Shown here: piece by piece, positions 46,110 to 54,450 of the stretch
How the letters are laid out: each line of letters begins with the position of its first letter
How positions within the stretch are numbered: the stretch's first letter is position 1
Assembly (NCBI GenBank): GCA_947500555.1
Contig: CANMSE010000003.1
Coordinates: 768,263-832,262 of the forward strand
Reading direction: 5' to 3'
From: an uncultured Fulvivirga sp.
Lineage (GTDB): Bacteria; Bacteroidota; Bacteroidia; Cytophagales; Cyclobacteriaceae
DNA: 64,000 nt
The notes under the pieces: model-generated
The model's input: the letters and a program-made list of their open reading frames with translations, nothing else
What the model was told of the DNA's origin: nothing
The model's database searches: none
Position numbers and translations under genes: made by a program

Positions 46110-47363
46110 ATGTCAAAGTACAGTGAGACCGTAAAACAAATTAAAAGTGGTGATAATGTTTTCATTCATACAGCTGCTGCCGCTCCTCAAGCTCTGATTA
46201 AAGGTTTAGTAGAAAGAGCATCTGAGCTCAAGGGTGTAAACATATATCATTTACACACTGAAGGGGATGCATCATACTCAAATGTTGAGTATAGCGACTC
46301 GTTTAGTACTAATGCCTTCTTTATTGGTCCAAATATTCGTAAAGCAATACGCGAAAATCGTGCTAGTTATATTCCTATTTTCTTAAGTGAGATTCCTGCT
46401 TTATTTAGAAATGAAGTCATTAAACTAGATGTTGCTCTAGTGAGTGTATCACCACCCGATAAACATGGGTTTTGTTCTATTGGTGTCTCGATTGACGCTT
46501 CACATGCAGCTGTAGAAAAGGCTAAAATCGTTATTGCTCAAATAAATAGAAATATGCCCAGAACCCATGGTGATGGTCTTGTTCATATAAGTAAAATTCA
46601 TGCTTTTATAGAGCAAGATGATTCTATACCAGAAGCTCATGCAAAAGAAATTAGTCAAACAGAGCTTGCCATTGGGAAAAATGTGGTAGAACTTATTGAG
46701 GATGGGGCTACATTACAAATGGGGATCGGAGCCATCCCAAATGCTGTACTCAGCTGTTTAGATGGACATAAGGATCTTGGTATTCATACTGAAATGTTTT
46801 CTGATGGAATATTACCTCTGGTCGAGAAGGGAATTATCAATGGCATGAAGAAGAAAAAACATCCAGGGAAAATTGTTTCCTCTTTCGCTATAGGCTCTAG
46901 AAAACTCTATGATTTTATGGATGATAACCCTGAGGTGGCTATGCTAGACTGTGGTTACGTCAATGATACAGCCGTAATTCGTAAGAACCCCAAGGTAACA
47001 GCTATTAATAGTGCTATTGAAATTGACCTTACAGGACAAGTTTGTGCCGATTCGATTGGTAAGTTTATGTACTCAGGTGTTGGAGGACAAATGGACTTCA
47101 TTCGTGGTGCATCATTATCTGAAGGTGGAAAAGCAATCATCGCTCTACCATCAGTTACCAAGCGTGGAGAAACCCGGATTGTACCTTTTCTAAAAGAAGG
47201 CGCAGGTGTAGTCACCACACGAGCACACGTTCATTATGTTGTAACGGAATGGGGTATAGCTCATCTATATGGTAAGACACTTAAGCAAAGAAGAAAGATG
47301 TTGGTAGAACTAGCTCATCCTGATCACAGGGAAGCATTAGAAAAAGCTTTGGCTGCCTTCTAA
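46110..47363 (+). CDS. Acetyl-CoA hydrolase/transferase family protein
   Basis: The 417-aa protein belongs to the group of acetate/4-hydroxybutyrate and succinyl-CoA:acetate CoA transferases. The N-terminal domain contains VSPPDKHGFCSIGVSID. The C-terminal domain has LQMGIGAIPNAVLSCL and the active-site IHTEMFSDGI, whose Glu forms the CoA-thioester intermediate, then GVGGQMDFIRGA and VTEWGIAHLYGK. The precise acid is not predictable. It is a second CoA-transferase system besides ScoAB. Confidence 0.92.
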   Translation: MSKYSETVKQIKSGDNVFIHTAAAAPQALIKGLVERASELKGVNIYHLHTEGDASYSNVEYSDSFSTNAFFIGPNIRKAIRENRASYIPIFLSEIPALFRNEVIKLDVALVSVSPPDKHGFCSIGVSIDASHAAVEKAKIVIAQINRNMPRTHGDGLVHISKIHAFIEQDDSIPEAHAKEISQTELAIGKNVVELIEDGATLQMGIGAIPNAVLSCLDGHKDLGIHTEMFSDGILPLVEKGIINGMKKKKHPGKIVSSFAIGSRKLYDFMDDNPEVAMLDCGYVNDTAVIRKNPKVTAINSAIEIDLTGQVCADSIGKFMYSGVGGQMDFIRGASLSEGGKAIIALPSVTKRGETRIVPFLKEGAGVVTTRAHVHYVVTEWGIAHLYGKTLKQRRKMLVELAHPDHREALEKALAAF

Positions 47364-47383
47364 TCTAAAAGTTACCTAACCCA

Positions 47384-47420
47384 TTGTAAAGTGTAGGTGC
47401 AAAGTTAACTTTGCACCTAT
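47384..47420 (+). promoter_or_regulatory. Promoter with a perfect 26-bp palindrome ending on the ABC-F start codon
   Basis: TAGGTGCAAAGTT (47394-47406) and its exact complement (47407-47419) form a perfect inverted repeat whose last base is the A of the ATG. The repeat centre includes TAACTTTG (47406-47413), a full match to the Bacteroidota -7 element. TTG at 47384-47386 lies 19 bp upstream of it as the -33. The predicted transcription start (about 47420) falls on the start codon, so the mRNA would be leaderless. Confidence 0.75.
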
Positions 47421-49317
47421 GTTAGCGATCAATAATTTATCATACTACATCGGTGGGCGAGCTTTGTACGAAAATGCCTCACTGCACATCAAGCCAAAAG
47501 ACAAAATAGGGCTTATTGGACTCAATGGTAAAGGCAAGTCTACTTTACTAAAATTGATCAATAAAGAACTGACTATTGATGGTGGTGATATTAGTATGAG
47601 CAAAGAATGTACTCTTGGTTTTTTAAATCAAGACCTACTCTCCTATCAAACCGATGACAGTATTTTAAATGTTGCCATGATGGCTTTTGAAGAGGCTGTA
47701 GAAACTCATAAAAAGATAGAGAGCATTCTAAAGAAATTAGAAACTGATTATTCAGATGATCTAATTGATAAGCTGACAAAAGCTCAGGAAAAATTCGAGC
47801 GATTAGAAGGTTATTCCATGCAAGCCAAAGCAGAAGAAATTCTCGAGGGAATTGGCTTCAAGACTGCGGATCTTACCCGTCCTTTAAGAGAGTTTTCTGG
47901 AGGTTGGCGAATGAGAGTAATGCTCGCTAAGCTTTTACTTGAGCGTCCTTCCCTATTAATGTTGGATGAACCTACTAACCATCTTGATTTACCTTCAATT
48001 GAATGGATAGAAAACTACTTAAGGACTTATGAAGGTGCGGTCATTGTCGTCTCTCATGATAGAGAGTTTCTTAACAATACAATAAATAAAACCGTTGAGG
48101 TATCTAACTCTCAATTGACTACATACGAAGGTAATTATGACTTTTATCTAGAAGAAAAAGAGTTGCGCAGTGAGATACAAAAAAATGCCTTTGAAAATCA
48201 ACAACAGAAAATAAAACAGACTGAACGTTTCATCGAACGATTCAGGGCCAAGGCTACCAAAGCAAGGCAGGTTCAATCAAGGGTAAAATCCTTAGAAAGA
48301 ATGGATGTAATTGAGGATGTAATTGATGAAAACGCTGTTGTTAATTTCAAGTTTGAGTTTAACCAGAAATCGGGAAGACATGTAATCAGACTGGAAGACG
48401 TAAGTAAAAGTTATGGTGATCTGACTATCCTTTCTGATACCACGGCCGGTATAGAACGCGGAGATAAAATTGCCTTGATAGGCGCCAACGGTAAGGGAAA
48501 ATCTACACTACTTCGAATAATAGCTGGTACTGAAAAGCTAGTTGGGAAACGAGAACAAGGGCATAATGTGAATATGGGGTTTTATGCTCAGCATCAATTA
48601 GAGTCTTTACATATTGATAATGAGATTATAGATGAGCTAAAGCAGGCAGGAACGAAAAAGACTGAACTTGAGTTAAGGCAAGTTCTTGGCTGCTTCTTAT
48701 TTGGTGGAGATGATGTATTTAAGAAAATAAAAGTACTTTCCGGTGGTGAAAAGTCAAGAGTAGCACTCGCAAAAACGTTGATTGAAGAATCAAACTTTCT
48801 TCTTTTGGATGAACCAACAAACCACTTGGATTTTCAATCAGAAAATATTCTTATCCAGGCACTTCAACAGTATCAGGGAACATTCATTACTGTTTCTCAT
48901 AATAGACATTTCATTAGTCAGATTGCAAACAAAATTTGGTACATAGAAAATCATCAAATTAAAGAGTATCCGGGCACTTATGAGGAGTATTTGTATTGGA
49001 AGGAAAGTCAGGCTGATACTATCGCTAAGGCGCCAGAACCAGCAGTTGTTCCAAAAAAAGAGAAAGTTAAAAAGGAAAAAACCAAACCTTCAACATCAGC
49101 AATTGCTGAGAAAGAGTTGAATCAAATTGAATCTCAAATCGAGAAACTTGAACAATCAATTAAGCAATTGGAGAATGAATTAGCCAATCCGGAAGTGTAT
49201 GGCAACCCAGACAAGCTACTCACTTCGAATACTAAGTACGATAAAGCTAAAAATGAATTGTTGATCCTAAATCAAGAATGGGAGAAACTAGCAGAGAAAA
49301 TTGATAATGATAGTTAG
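47419..49317 (+). CDS. ABC-F family ATPase
   Basis: The 632-aa soluble protein has two ABC ATPase domains: Walker A GLNGKGKSTLL at about residue 35 and GANGKGKSTLLRI at about 355. Signatures are FSGGWRMRVMLA and LSGGEKSRVALA, and each has a Walker B LLDEPTNHLD. A C-terminal coiled coil (about 560-628) follows a Lys/Pro-rich linker. There are no membrane segments, as in ABC-F proteins that act on the ribosome (Uup/EttA-like). Whether it gives antibiotic resistance cannot be told from sequence. It appears to be expressed from a promoter overlapping its own start codon. Confidence 0.93.
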   Translation: MLAINNLSYYIGGRALYENASLHIKPKDKIGLIGLNGKGKSTLLKLINKELTIDGGDISMSKECTLGFLNQDLLSYQTDDSILNVAMMAFEEAVETHKKIESILKKLETDYSDDLIDKLTKAQEKFERLEGYSMQAKAEEILEGIGFKTADLTRPLREFSGGWRMRVMLAKLLLERPSLLMLDEPTNHLDLPSIEWIENYLRTYEGAVIVVSHDREFLNNTINKTVEVSNSQLTTYEGNYDFYLEEKELRSEIQKNAFENQQQKIKQTERFIERFRAKATKARQVQSRVKSLERMDVIEDVIDENAVVNFKFEFNQKSGRHVIRLEDVSKSYGDLTILSDTTAGIERGDKIALIGANGKGKSTLLRIIAGTEKLVGKREQGHNVNMGFYAQHQLESLHIDNEIIDELKQAGTKKTELELRQVLGCFLFGGDDVFKKIKVLSGGEKSRVALAKTLIEESNFLLLDEPTNHLDFQSENILIQALQQYQGTFITVSHNRHFISQIANKIWYIENHQIKEYPGTYEEYLYWKESQADTIAKAPEPAVVPKKEKVKKEKTKPSTSAIAEKELNQIESQIEKLEQSIKQLENELANPEVYGNPDKLLTSNTKYDKAKNELLILNQEWEKLAEKIDNDS

Positions 49318-49348
49318 TTGATTAACTTAACTTTAGAATTTTGAATAC

Positions 49349-50263
49349 ATGTGGAATAAAATTCTTGATTTCACTGGCCTTTTTTTGACTTCGGGTAAAT
49401 TACTTGGACAGAATCAACCGCTGATTTTAGCCTCGAGTACTGCTTTTTTTACGCTTTTTTCGCTACCACCCATGTTGATCATAGTGGTTAACACACTGAG
49501 CTTATACTTTAAAGCTGAGGAACTAACTGTTACTTTTTATGGTCAAATAGAAGATATTTTTGGTTCAGCATCTTCAGAACAAGTACAAGTTATTGTTTCC
49601 AACTTTAGATCCATGGGCAGCAACACCTGGATTACTTTGGCAGGTTCGGCATTTCTAGTATTTATTGCCACCAACTTATTTAAAGTGATTAGGTTATCAA
49701 TAAATCAAATATGGGAGATTCGCTTAAAACAAAACTCAAATATCTTTTTTAAACTTAAAAATAGATCCATCGCTTTAGCTATTATTCTGCTTTCTGGCGT
49801 ATTCTTCCTTCTATCAACATTAAGTGATAGTTTAATTTCATTCATTGATAAGCACATTCCTGTAGAGATATTTAATCTTGATACGGTAATTATTATTATC
49901 ATTAGTAAAGCTGTATCCATCTTTTTCGTAACACTTTGGTTTATCGTGATCTATAGATTTTTACCTAGTGGTCGATTGAAATGGCATCCTATTATTGTAG
50001 GTGCATTTGTTACTTCAATATTTTTCATACTTGGTAAGGTTATACTGGAGCGGTTTCTGATAAATAGTAATATCAATGATATTTTTGAAGCTTCTACTTC
50101 TGTGGTGCTGATTATGTTATTTATATTCTACTCTTCGTTGATAATGTATTACGGAGCATGTTTTACAGTTACTTACAGCAAGTTTATCGGTCAACAGGTC
50201 ATGGCTAAAAAATCCGCTGAACGCTTCGAAACTAAGAGCTTAGAAGAAAACGGTTTTTTTTAG
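49349..50263 (+). CDS. YihY/BrkB-family membrane protein
   Basis: The 304-aa inner-membrane protein has six predicted helices and the YihY pattern: TAFFTLFSLPPMLIIVVNTL, later ATNLFKVIRLSINQIWEI, and a late segment YSSLIMYYGACFTVTYSKF. The family was once called ribonuclease BN but is not the RNase. Its transport function is unresolved. It follows the ABC-F gene by 31 bp and may share its transcript. Confidence 0.9.
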   Translation: MWNKILDFTGLFLTSGKLLGQNQPLILASSTAFFTLFSLPPMLIIVVNTLSLYFKAEELTVTFYGQIEDIFGSASSEQVQVIVSNFRSMGSNTWITLAGSAFLVFIATNLFKVIRLSINQIWEIRLKQNSNIFFKLKNRSIALAIILLSGVFFLLSTLSDSLISFIDKHIPVEIFNLDTVIIIIISKAVSIFFVTLWFIVIYRFLPSGRLKWHPIIVGAFVTSIFFILGKVILERFLINSNINDIFEASTSVVLIMLFIFYSSLIMYYGACFTVTYSKFIGQQVMAKKSAERFETKSLEENGFF

Positions 50264-50292
50264 AAAGTTTTATATAATTTTCTGAGTCGCCT

Positions 50293-50901
50293 TTAAAACA
50301 ATAATCCAAACTTGAAAATAACTCTTTCCATTTCCCAGTTTGTTTTTTGGATAGAAGCTGGCAAAACAGAGCTTGCTGCAAAATCTTCCCAATACCAGTA
50401 AATATTTCTATCTTCTGTTTTCAGTGTTTGGTGTTTCCATCCCACGCTCAATCGAAGTCTTACATTTGAAAATTTCCAATTATAGCCTACTCCAGCTTCA
50501 AACATTTCACCTGATTCTATACTTTCAAATCTATGTGAATCATCCTTGAAGAACTTACTTTGCCCTCCTCTTAAATAATAAAAAGGTGTATTATCTGATT
50601 TTAATATATCACCAGCCAGGTAGAGAGATATAGGCATAGCTGTGAAATAATCGTACTCATCATAACCTATTGAAATACCTGGCTGTAATAGTCTTGCAAA
50701 ACGGTATCCTACTACAGCATCCACAGAAGGGTGATAAGACCTGCCATCAGTTTCATTATCCGAAACCATCATACCAGCTGATATTTGATAAAATATTTTA
50801 TCCTTGAATTTAGGGGATTCGGCCTTGGCAGAATCCTCTTGAGAAAAACCAGTAGTAGTAATGACTAATAAAGCATAGAGAACAATGGTTTTAATCTTCA
50901 T
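50293..50901 (-). CDS. Outer-membrane beta-barrel protein
   Basis: The 202-aa protein has a signal peptide (MKIKTIVLYALLVITTTGFSQ) and then alternating strands (YQISAGMMVSD, VDAVVGYRFARLLQPGISIGY, VGYNWKFSNVRLRLSVGW) ending in IFKFGLLF, an outer-membrane barrel C-terminus. It overlaps the upstream LVIVD gene by 11 bp, so the two form an operon. The likely function is a small porin-like or partner protein of the LVIVD lipoprotein. Confidence 0.8.
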   Translation of the reverse strand: MKIKTIVLYALLVITTTGFSQEDSAKAESPKFKDKIFYQISAGMMVSDNETDGRSYHPSVDAVVGYRFARLLQPGISIGYDEYDYFTAMPISLYLAGDILKSDNTPFYYLRGGQSKFFKDDSHRFESIESGEMFEAGVGYNWKFSNVRLRLSVGWKHQTLKTEDRNIYWYWEDFAASSVLPASIQKTNWEMERVIFKFGLLF

Positions 50902-52213
50902 TATTTAACTCTATTTTGCTTAAAAACTGAATATTGTTGATATCATTATAATCATACTGATACAACCCGTCTTTCCCTATCATCATTGCTATATTGTTGA
51001 AAGGAATAATGTCATAAGCAAAAATATCAGCGTAATGGGCTGTCATTCGATTTCCAATTTTTGAAATATCTGACGCATCAAAAGCTTTAAGTCCATCGCC
51101 ACCATCACAAACAAACAGGGCATCACCATCTTTACCCAAACCGTGTGGATTGGTCATTTCATAAGTATATAATAATTGTGGATCAGATAAATCTGTAATA
51201 TCTAAAACCTCAAGTTGGTTGGTGAAACCTTGACATTGCGTGCCTGAACGAAGTGTCACAAATGCCAGATCTCCGTCAACCACAACTGGATCACAGCTCC
51301 GTACATGTTCATACTTTGATATCAACCTTGGGTCAAGTGGACTCTCTATATCAAGAATATACATACCATCATTGGCCCCTATAAACAGATTTAAATCTCT
51401 GGGAAATATAGTTTCAATGCCCCAATCTAAGTTTAATCGCGTTCCCTGACCCATAGCAGATGCTGATCCTATATCGACAGGTATAACTTCAGACCCATCA
51501 AGTGCAAACAGGTGTCGATTTGCGATGGTAAATCTAGCCATTGAACCACCAATCCCAGGATTTGTTGGCGCCGCAGCAGATGTTCTACTAAATGCACTTG
51601 CGTCAGCCAATGCAATACCTTCATTGTAATATATTCCCCAGTCCTGAAACCTGCCTTCACAGGAAGATTCAGTCACATTGACCTCGTTTGATTCTACCCA
51701 GTCAGTAACGACTCCTAATTGAGGGTCTGCATAAAAACCATAGGAATTATAACCCGAAAATAAATCCTCTATTCTACCTACCTCTTTTACTTGATTATAA
51801 TCGGAAATATCAACAGCAACTAAATCCATATAACTATCAGAGAATAGAATGTTACCCTGAATTGACAAATCAAATGCACCGGGTATGGTAATAAATGCTA
51901 CATTCAATGGATTAGAAGGATCTCGATTATCTATCACATGCACACCTTCATTTGGTTCGTTTATGAACAGATGGTTATCCTTGAAATAAAGTTTACCCAT
52001 TTGTTGAATTTCCTGAGGAGTATCATTTCCTATTGAAGACCTAATATCTTCCATAGAGGTATACACTGGTTCAAAATAAGTATAAGTATTTTCCGTCTCA
52101 CACTCACTAGAGCATGAAGAAAGTCCCAGAGACAGAATTAATAATAGAGAAATATAAACGAACAAATAGATCGCTATTGCCGGGCCGTCAGAAACTTTGA
52201 TGTTGATTTTCAT
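50891..52213 (-). CDS. LVIVD-repeat lipoprotein
   Basis: The 440-aa protein has a lipoprotein signal (LILSLGLSSC) with Cys near residue 34, then LVIVD repeats forming a probable beta-propeller. Examples are EGVHVIDNRDPSNPLNVAFI, DLVAVDISDYNQVKEVGRI, GMYILDIESPLDPRLISKY and QLEVLDITDLSDPQLLYTY. It faces the cell exterior or periplasm, and no catalytic site is seen. A promoter-like element nearly identical to that of the nearby ECF sigma gene lies 20-60 bp upstream of the ATG. Confidence 0.9.
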   Translation of the reverse strand: MKINIKVSDGPAIAIYLFVYISLLLILSLGLSSCSSECETENTYTYFEPVYTSMEDIRSSIGNDTPQEIQQMGKLYFKDNHLFINEPNEGVHVIDNRDPSNPLNVAFITIPGAFDLSIQGNILFSDSYMDLVAVDISDYNQVKEVGRIEDLFSGYNSYGFYADPQLGVVTDWVESNEVNVTESSCEGRFQDWGIYYNEGIALADASAFSRTSAAAPTNPGIGGSMARFTIANRHLFALDGSEVIPVDIGSASAMGQGTRLNLDWGIETIFPRDLNLFIGANDGMYILDIESPLDPRLISKYEHVRSCDPVVVDGDLAFVTLRSGTQCQGFTNQLEVLDITDLSDPQLLYTYEMTNPHGLGKDGDALFVCDGGDGLKAFDASDISKIGNRMTAHYADIFAYDIIPFNNIAMMIGKDGLYQYDYNDINNIQFLSKIELNNED

Positions 52214-52237
52214 GGTTTTTTGATTTTTATTCGATCA

Positions 52238-52273
52238 AAAGACACACGTTAAAAACAAAAGGTTGGAATTAGT
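52238..52273 (-). promoter_or_regulatory. Putative ECF sigma promoter of the LVIVD operon
   Basis: On the minus strand, ACTAATTCCAACC (52273-52261) and ACGTGTGTC (52249-52241) followed by TTT are separated by 11 bp. The same two blocks with the same spacing occur before the sigma gene at 54358-54393. AACC as -35 and GTC as -10 are 17 bp apart, the usual ECF geometry. The predicted start is about 20 nt upstream of the ATG. Confidence 0.65.
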
Positions 52274-52277
52274 CAAA

Positions 52278-52291
52278 ACACATATATGTGT
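52278..52291. promoter_or_regulatory. 14-bp palindrome upstream of the ECF-type promoter
   Basis: ACACATATATGTGT is a perfect palindrome five bases upstream of the -35-like block, in the position of an activator or repressor site. There is no functional evidence, and its AT-rich core limits confidence. Confidence 0.35.
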
Positions 52292-52407
52292 CAATATGAC
52301 AGATGAAAATCAATGATTTATAAATTAAAGTTTTAGTGTAATAATAATATTATAGAATATTAATAATCAGATATTTACAATCAATTTTATCAACTAAATT
52401 AAAGCTC

Positions 52408-53793
52408 TTACTTGATTATATAATTTAGCTTAAAGCTTACTTCAAAACTCGATGGTTTATTGCCATTAGGAGTGTAAGAATTAAAGGACTGGCGTAATTG
52501 GGGTTGTATGGCCAGGGAATAATGACTGCCAAGCTCATAACTAAGTTGAGACCCAACAAGACCGCCAACGGAGTATAAAGAATAACCCTCATCCTGATAA
52601 CTAAATTCCTCCCCTCTAGCTCTGCCTGTCTCATCAACAGCGTTCCTTTGAATAAAGAAATCATTTGAAAAACCCGCTAACAAGAGGATATCAAATCTAC
52701 GATCTAGTACATAATAACCTGCTTGTAATGGGATCGATAATGAACGGTAAGTATTGGTAATTTCATATGGATCGGTAAAAGCCAAAGCGTTGGCCTGGCT
52801 TAGTTCAGACTTATTACTTAACAGAGTAGAGCTTGCTCCTACATCAATCAAATTTGATTGACTTTTAGTGTTTTGCTGTAAGTAACTCAAACCAGAAATT
52901 AATACCACTTTTCTCGATAATCTTGCCCCAATATTTAGTCCAATACCAAATGAGTTGCCACTGCTTTCCTCTTCTAAAAGAGTCTCTTGAACACTTGATC
53001 TACTAGATGAAAAATCAGCAACAGCTTCATCTGCAAAAGCATTTGACCCATTAGATACAGAGCTGGTAGATGAATTAGGATTAAAATTACCAGCAGACAT
53101 GCCAAGCCCGGTCCAGAGCTTTCTATAGTTGGAAGTAACCTTATTTGTACTCGTATTTGATAACCAAGGCACCATGTGCAAATCAACTGCTTTCGGCTCC
53201 CTTAGATCCAATAAGCCTTTGAGTGACTCTAACTGTTCTAAGAAAAGTCCATTATCAGCATTTAGACTAGTACTATTAACAATCAATAGCTCATTATCAG
53301 TTTGTTTTAGAAGATTTTGACGGGCTTCGGAGTAAGATTCATTACCAGATAATTCAGTAGCCTGATTTGTTTCATTAGAGACAATGAGTTCACTCGTTTG
53401 ATTTAAAATACTTTCTTCATCCTCTGAAAGTATTTCTCTTTTTATCGCTTCTTTAGTCAGGGAATTAGCTTTGGACTTAGTTCCATCGTTTGTCTTTAAT
53501 TCAGCATCATCATTTCCATTAACTTCTTTTGGCATATTGAGAGCTTCTAGTGATTCTGAAGTATTAATATAGTATGAGTTATACAGTTGCCACCCTCCTA
53601 TAGACAGAGCAAATGAAATTGAAGCAGCAGCTAACAATTTAAAAACTAACAACCTTTTTCTACTGGCATTATTTGCAGAGTTAGCAATAGATAACTCTAC
53701 TTTATCCCAAACATGTTCTGTAGGCTTCAAAGCAGCCCCTTCAAAAGCTTCAGCCCAGGCTTCCTCAAACTTGTCCCTACTTTGCTTTTTCAT
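52408..53793 (-). CDS. Anti-sigma-like protein fused to an outer-membrane-barrel-like domain
   Basis: The 461-aa protein starts with about 45 cytoplasmic residues (FEEAWAEAFEGAALKPTEHVWDKVE) typical of anti-sigma N-termini in Bacteroidota. One transmembrane helix follows at about 48-66 (VFKLLAAASISFALSIGGW), then a long Asn/Ser/Glu-rich linker. The C-terminal 185 residues look like an outer-membrane beta-barrel (NIGARLSRKVVLISGLSY, FSLPLQAGYYV-like strands, ending FEVSFKLNYIIK). It overlaps the sigma gene by 17 bp. A barrel-type domain on a protein with an inner-membrane anchor is notable. Confidence 0.75.
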   Translation of the reverse strand: MKKQSRDKFEEAWAEAFEGAALKPTEHVWDKVELSIANSANNASRKRLLVFKLLAAASISFALSIGGWQLYNSYYINTSESLEALNMPKEVNGNDDAELKTNDGTKSKANSLTKEAIKREILSEDEESILNQTSELIVSNETNQATELSGNESYSEARQNLLKQTDNELLIVNSTSLNADNGLFLEQLESLKGLLDLREPKAVDLHMVPWLSNTSTNKVTSNYRKLWTGLGMSAGNFNPNSSTSSVSNGSNAFADEAVADFSSSRSSVQETLLEEESSGNSFGIGLNIGARLSRKVVLISGLSYLQQNTKSQSNLIDVGASSTLLSNKSELSQANALAFTDPYEITNTYRSLSIPLQAGYYVLDRRFDILLLAGFSNDFFIQRNAVDETGRARGEEFSYQDEGYSLYSVGGLVGSQLSYELGSHYSLAIQPQLRQSFNSYTPNGNKPSSFEVSFKLNYIIK

Positions 53794-54328
53794 ATCTACT
53801 TATTGATTCTTTGTTGATTCTTTGTTGCAATAATTGTCGCGCTCGTGAATACTGTGATTTGGAGGTGCCGATGCTAATATCTAGCATTGAAGCAATCTCC
53901 TTATGACTGTATCCCTCTATAGCATATAGATTAAAAATCGCGTTACAACCTGCCGGTAGTTCCTGAATAAAACCCAACAGTTCTTTAAAATGATATTCCG
54001 ATAAGGAAAACTCCGTTTCTAAATCGTTGTGCATAACCTCAACATCTACCATAGGAAACATATAGAGTTTACTCCGTTGGCTATTGAGTGCCGTATTGAC
54101 AACAATTCGCTTAATCCATGACCCCAGTGATGATTCCCCTCTGAAATCTTTAATTCTTTGAAAAACCTTTATAAATGCCTCCTGAAGAACATCTTCTGCT
54201 TCCTGATCAGATTTAGTATAACGCATTGCTACTACAAGCATACCAGAAGAATACTGTGTGTACAGCTCCTTCTGAGCGGATCGCTCACCCTTTATGCAAC
54301 TTTCTACCAGTGCTTTTTCGGAGTGCAT
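53777..54328 (-). CDS. ECF-type RNA polymerase sigma factor
   Basis: The 183-aa sigma factor has region 2 (QKELYTQYSSGMLVVAMRYTKSDQEAEDVLQEAFIKVF split over residues 20-58) and region 4 (about 118-170, including LYAIEGYSHKEIASML and GTSKSQYSRARQLL). It probably controls its own operon and the LVIVD operon, because matching promoter-like elements precede both. The overlapping downstream gene is its likely anti-sigma. Confidence 0.93.
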   Translation of the reverse strand: MHSEKALVESCIKGERSAQKELYTQYSSGMLVVAMRYTKSDQEAEDVLQEAFIKVFQRIKDFRGESSLGSWIKRIVVNTALNSQRSKLYMFPMVDVEVMHNDLETEFSLSEYHFKELLGFIQELPAGCNAIFNLYAIEGYSHKEIASMLDISIGTSKSQYSRARQLLQQRINKESISRYEKAK

Positions 54329-54357
54329 TTATACTATTTATCTTCTAGAATTGTTTT

Positions 54358-54393
54358 AAAGACACAAGTCCGTCATAATTGGTTGGAATCAGT
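54358..54393 (-). promoter_or_regulatory. Putative autoregulated ECF promoter of the sigma gene
   Basis: On the minus strand, ACTGATTCCAACC (54393-54381), 11 bp, then ACTTGTGTC (54369-54361) and TTT. It matches the LVIVD element at 23 of 25 fixed positions with identical spacing. The start would fall about 25 nt before the sigma ATG. Confidence 0.65.
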
Positions 54394-54450
54394 ATCTTAG
54401 TTTTTATTGTTAACCGTCATTGCAAGTAAAGTCAATACTTAATCATAACT

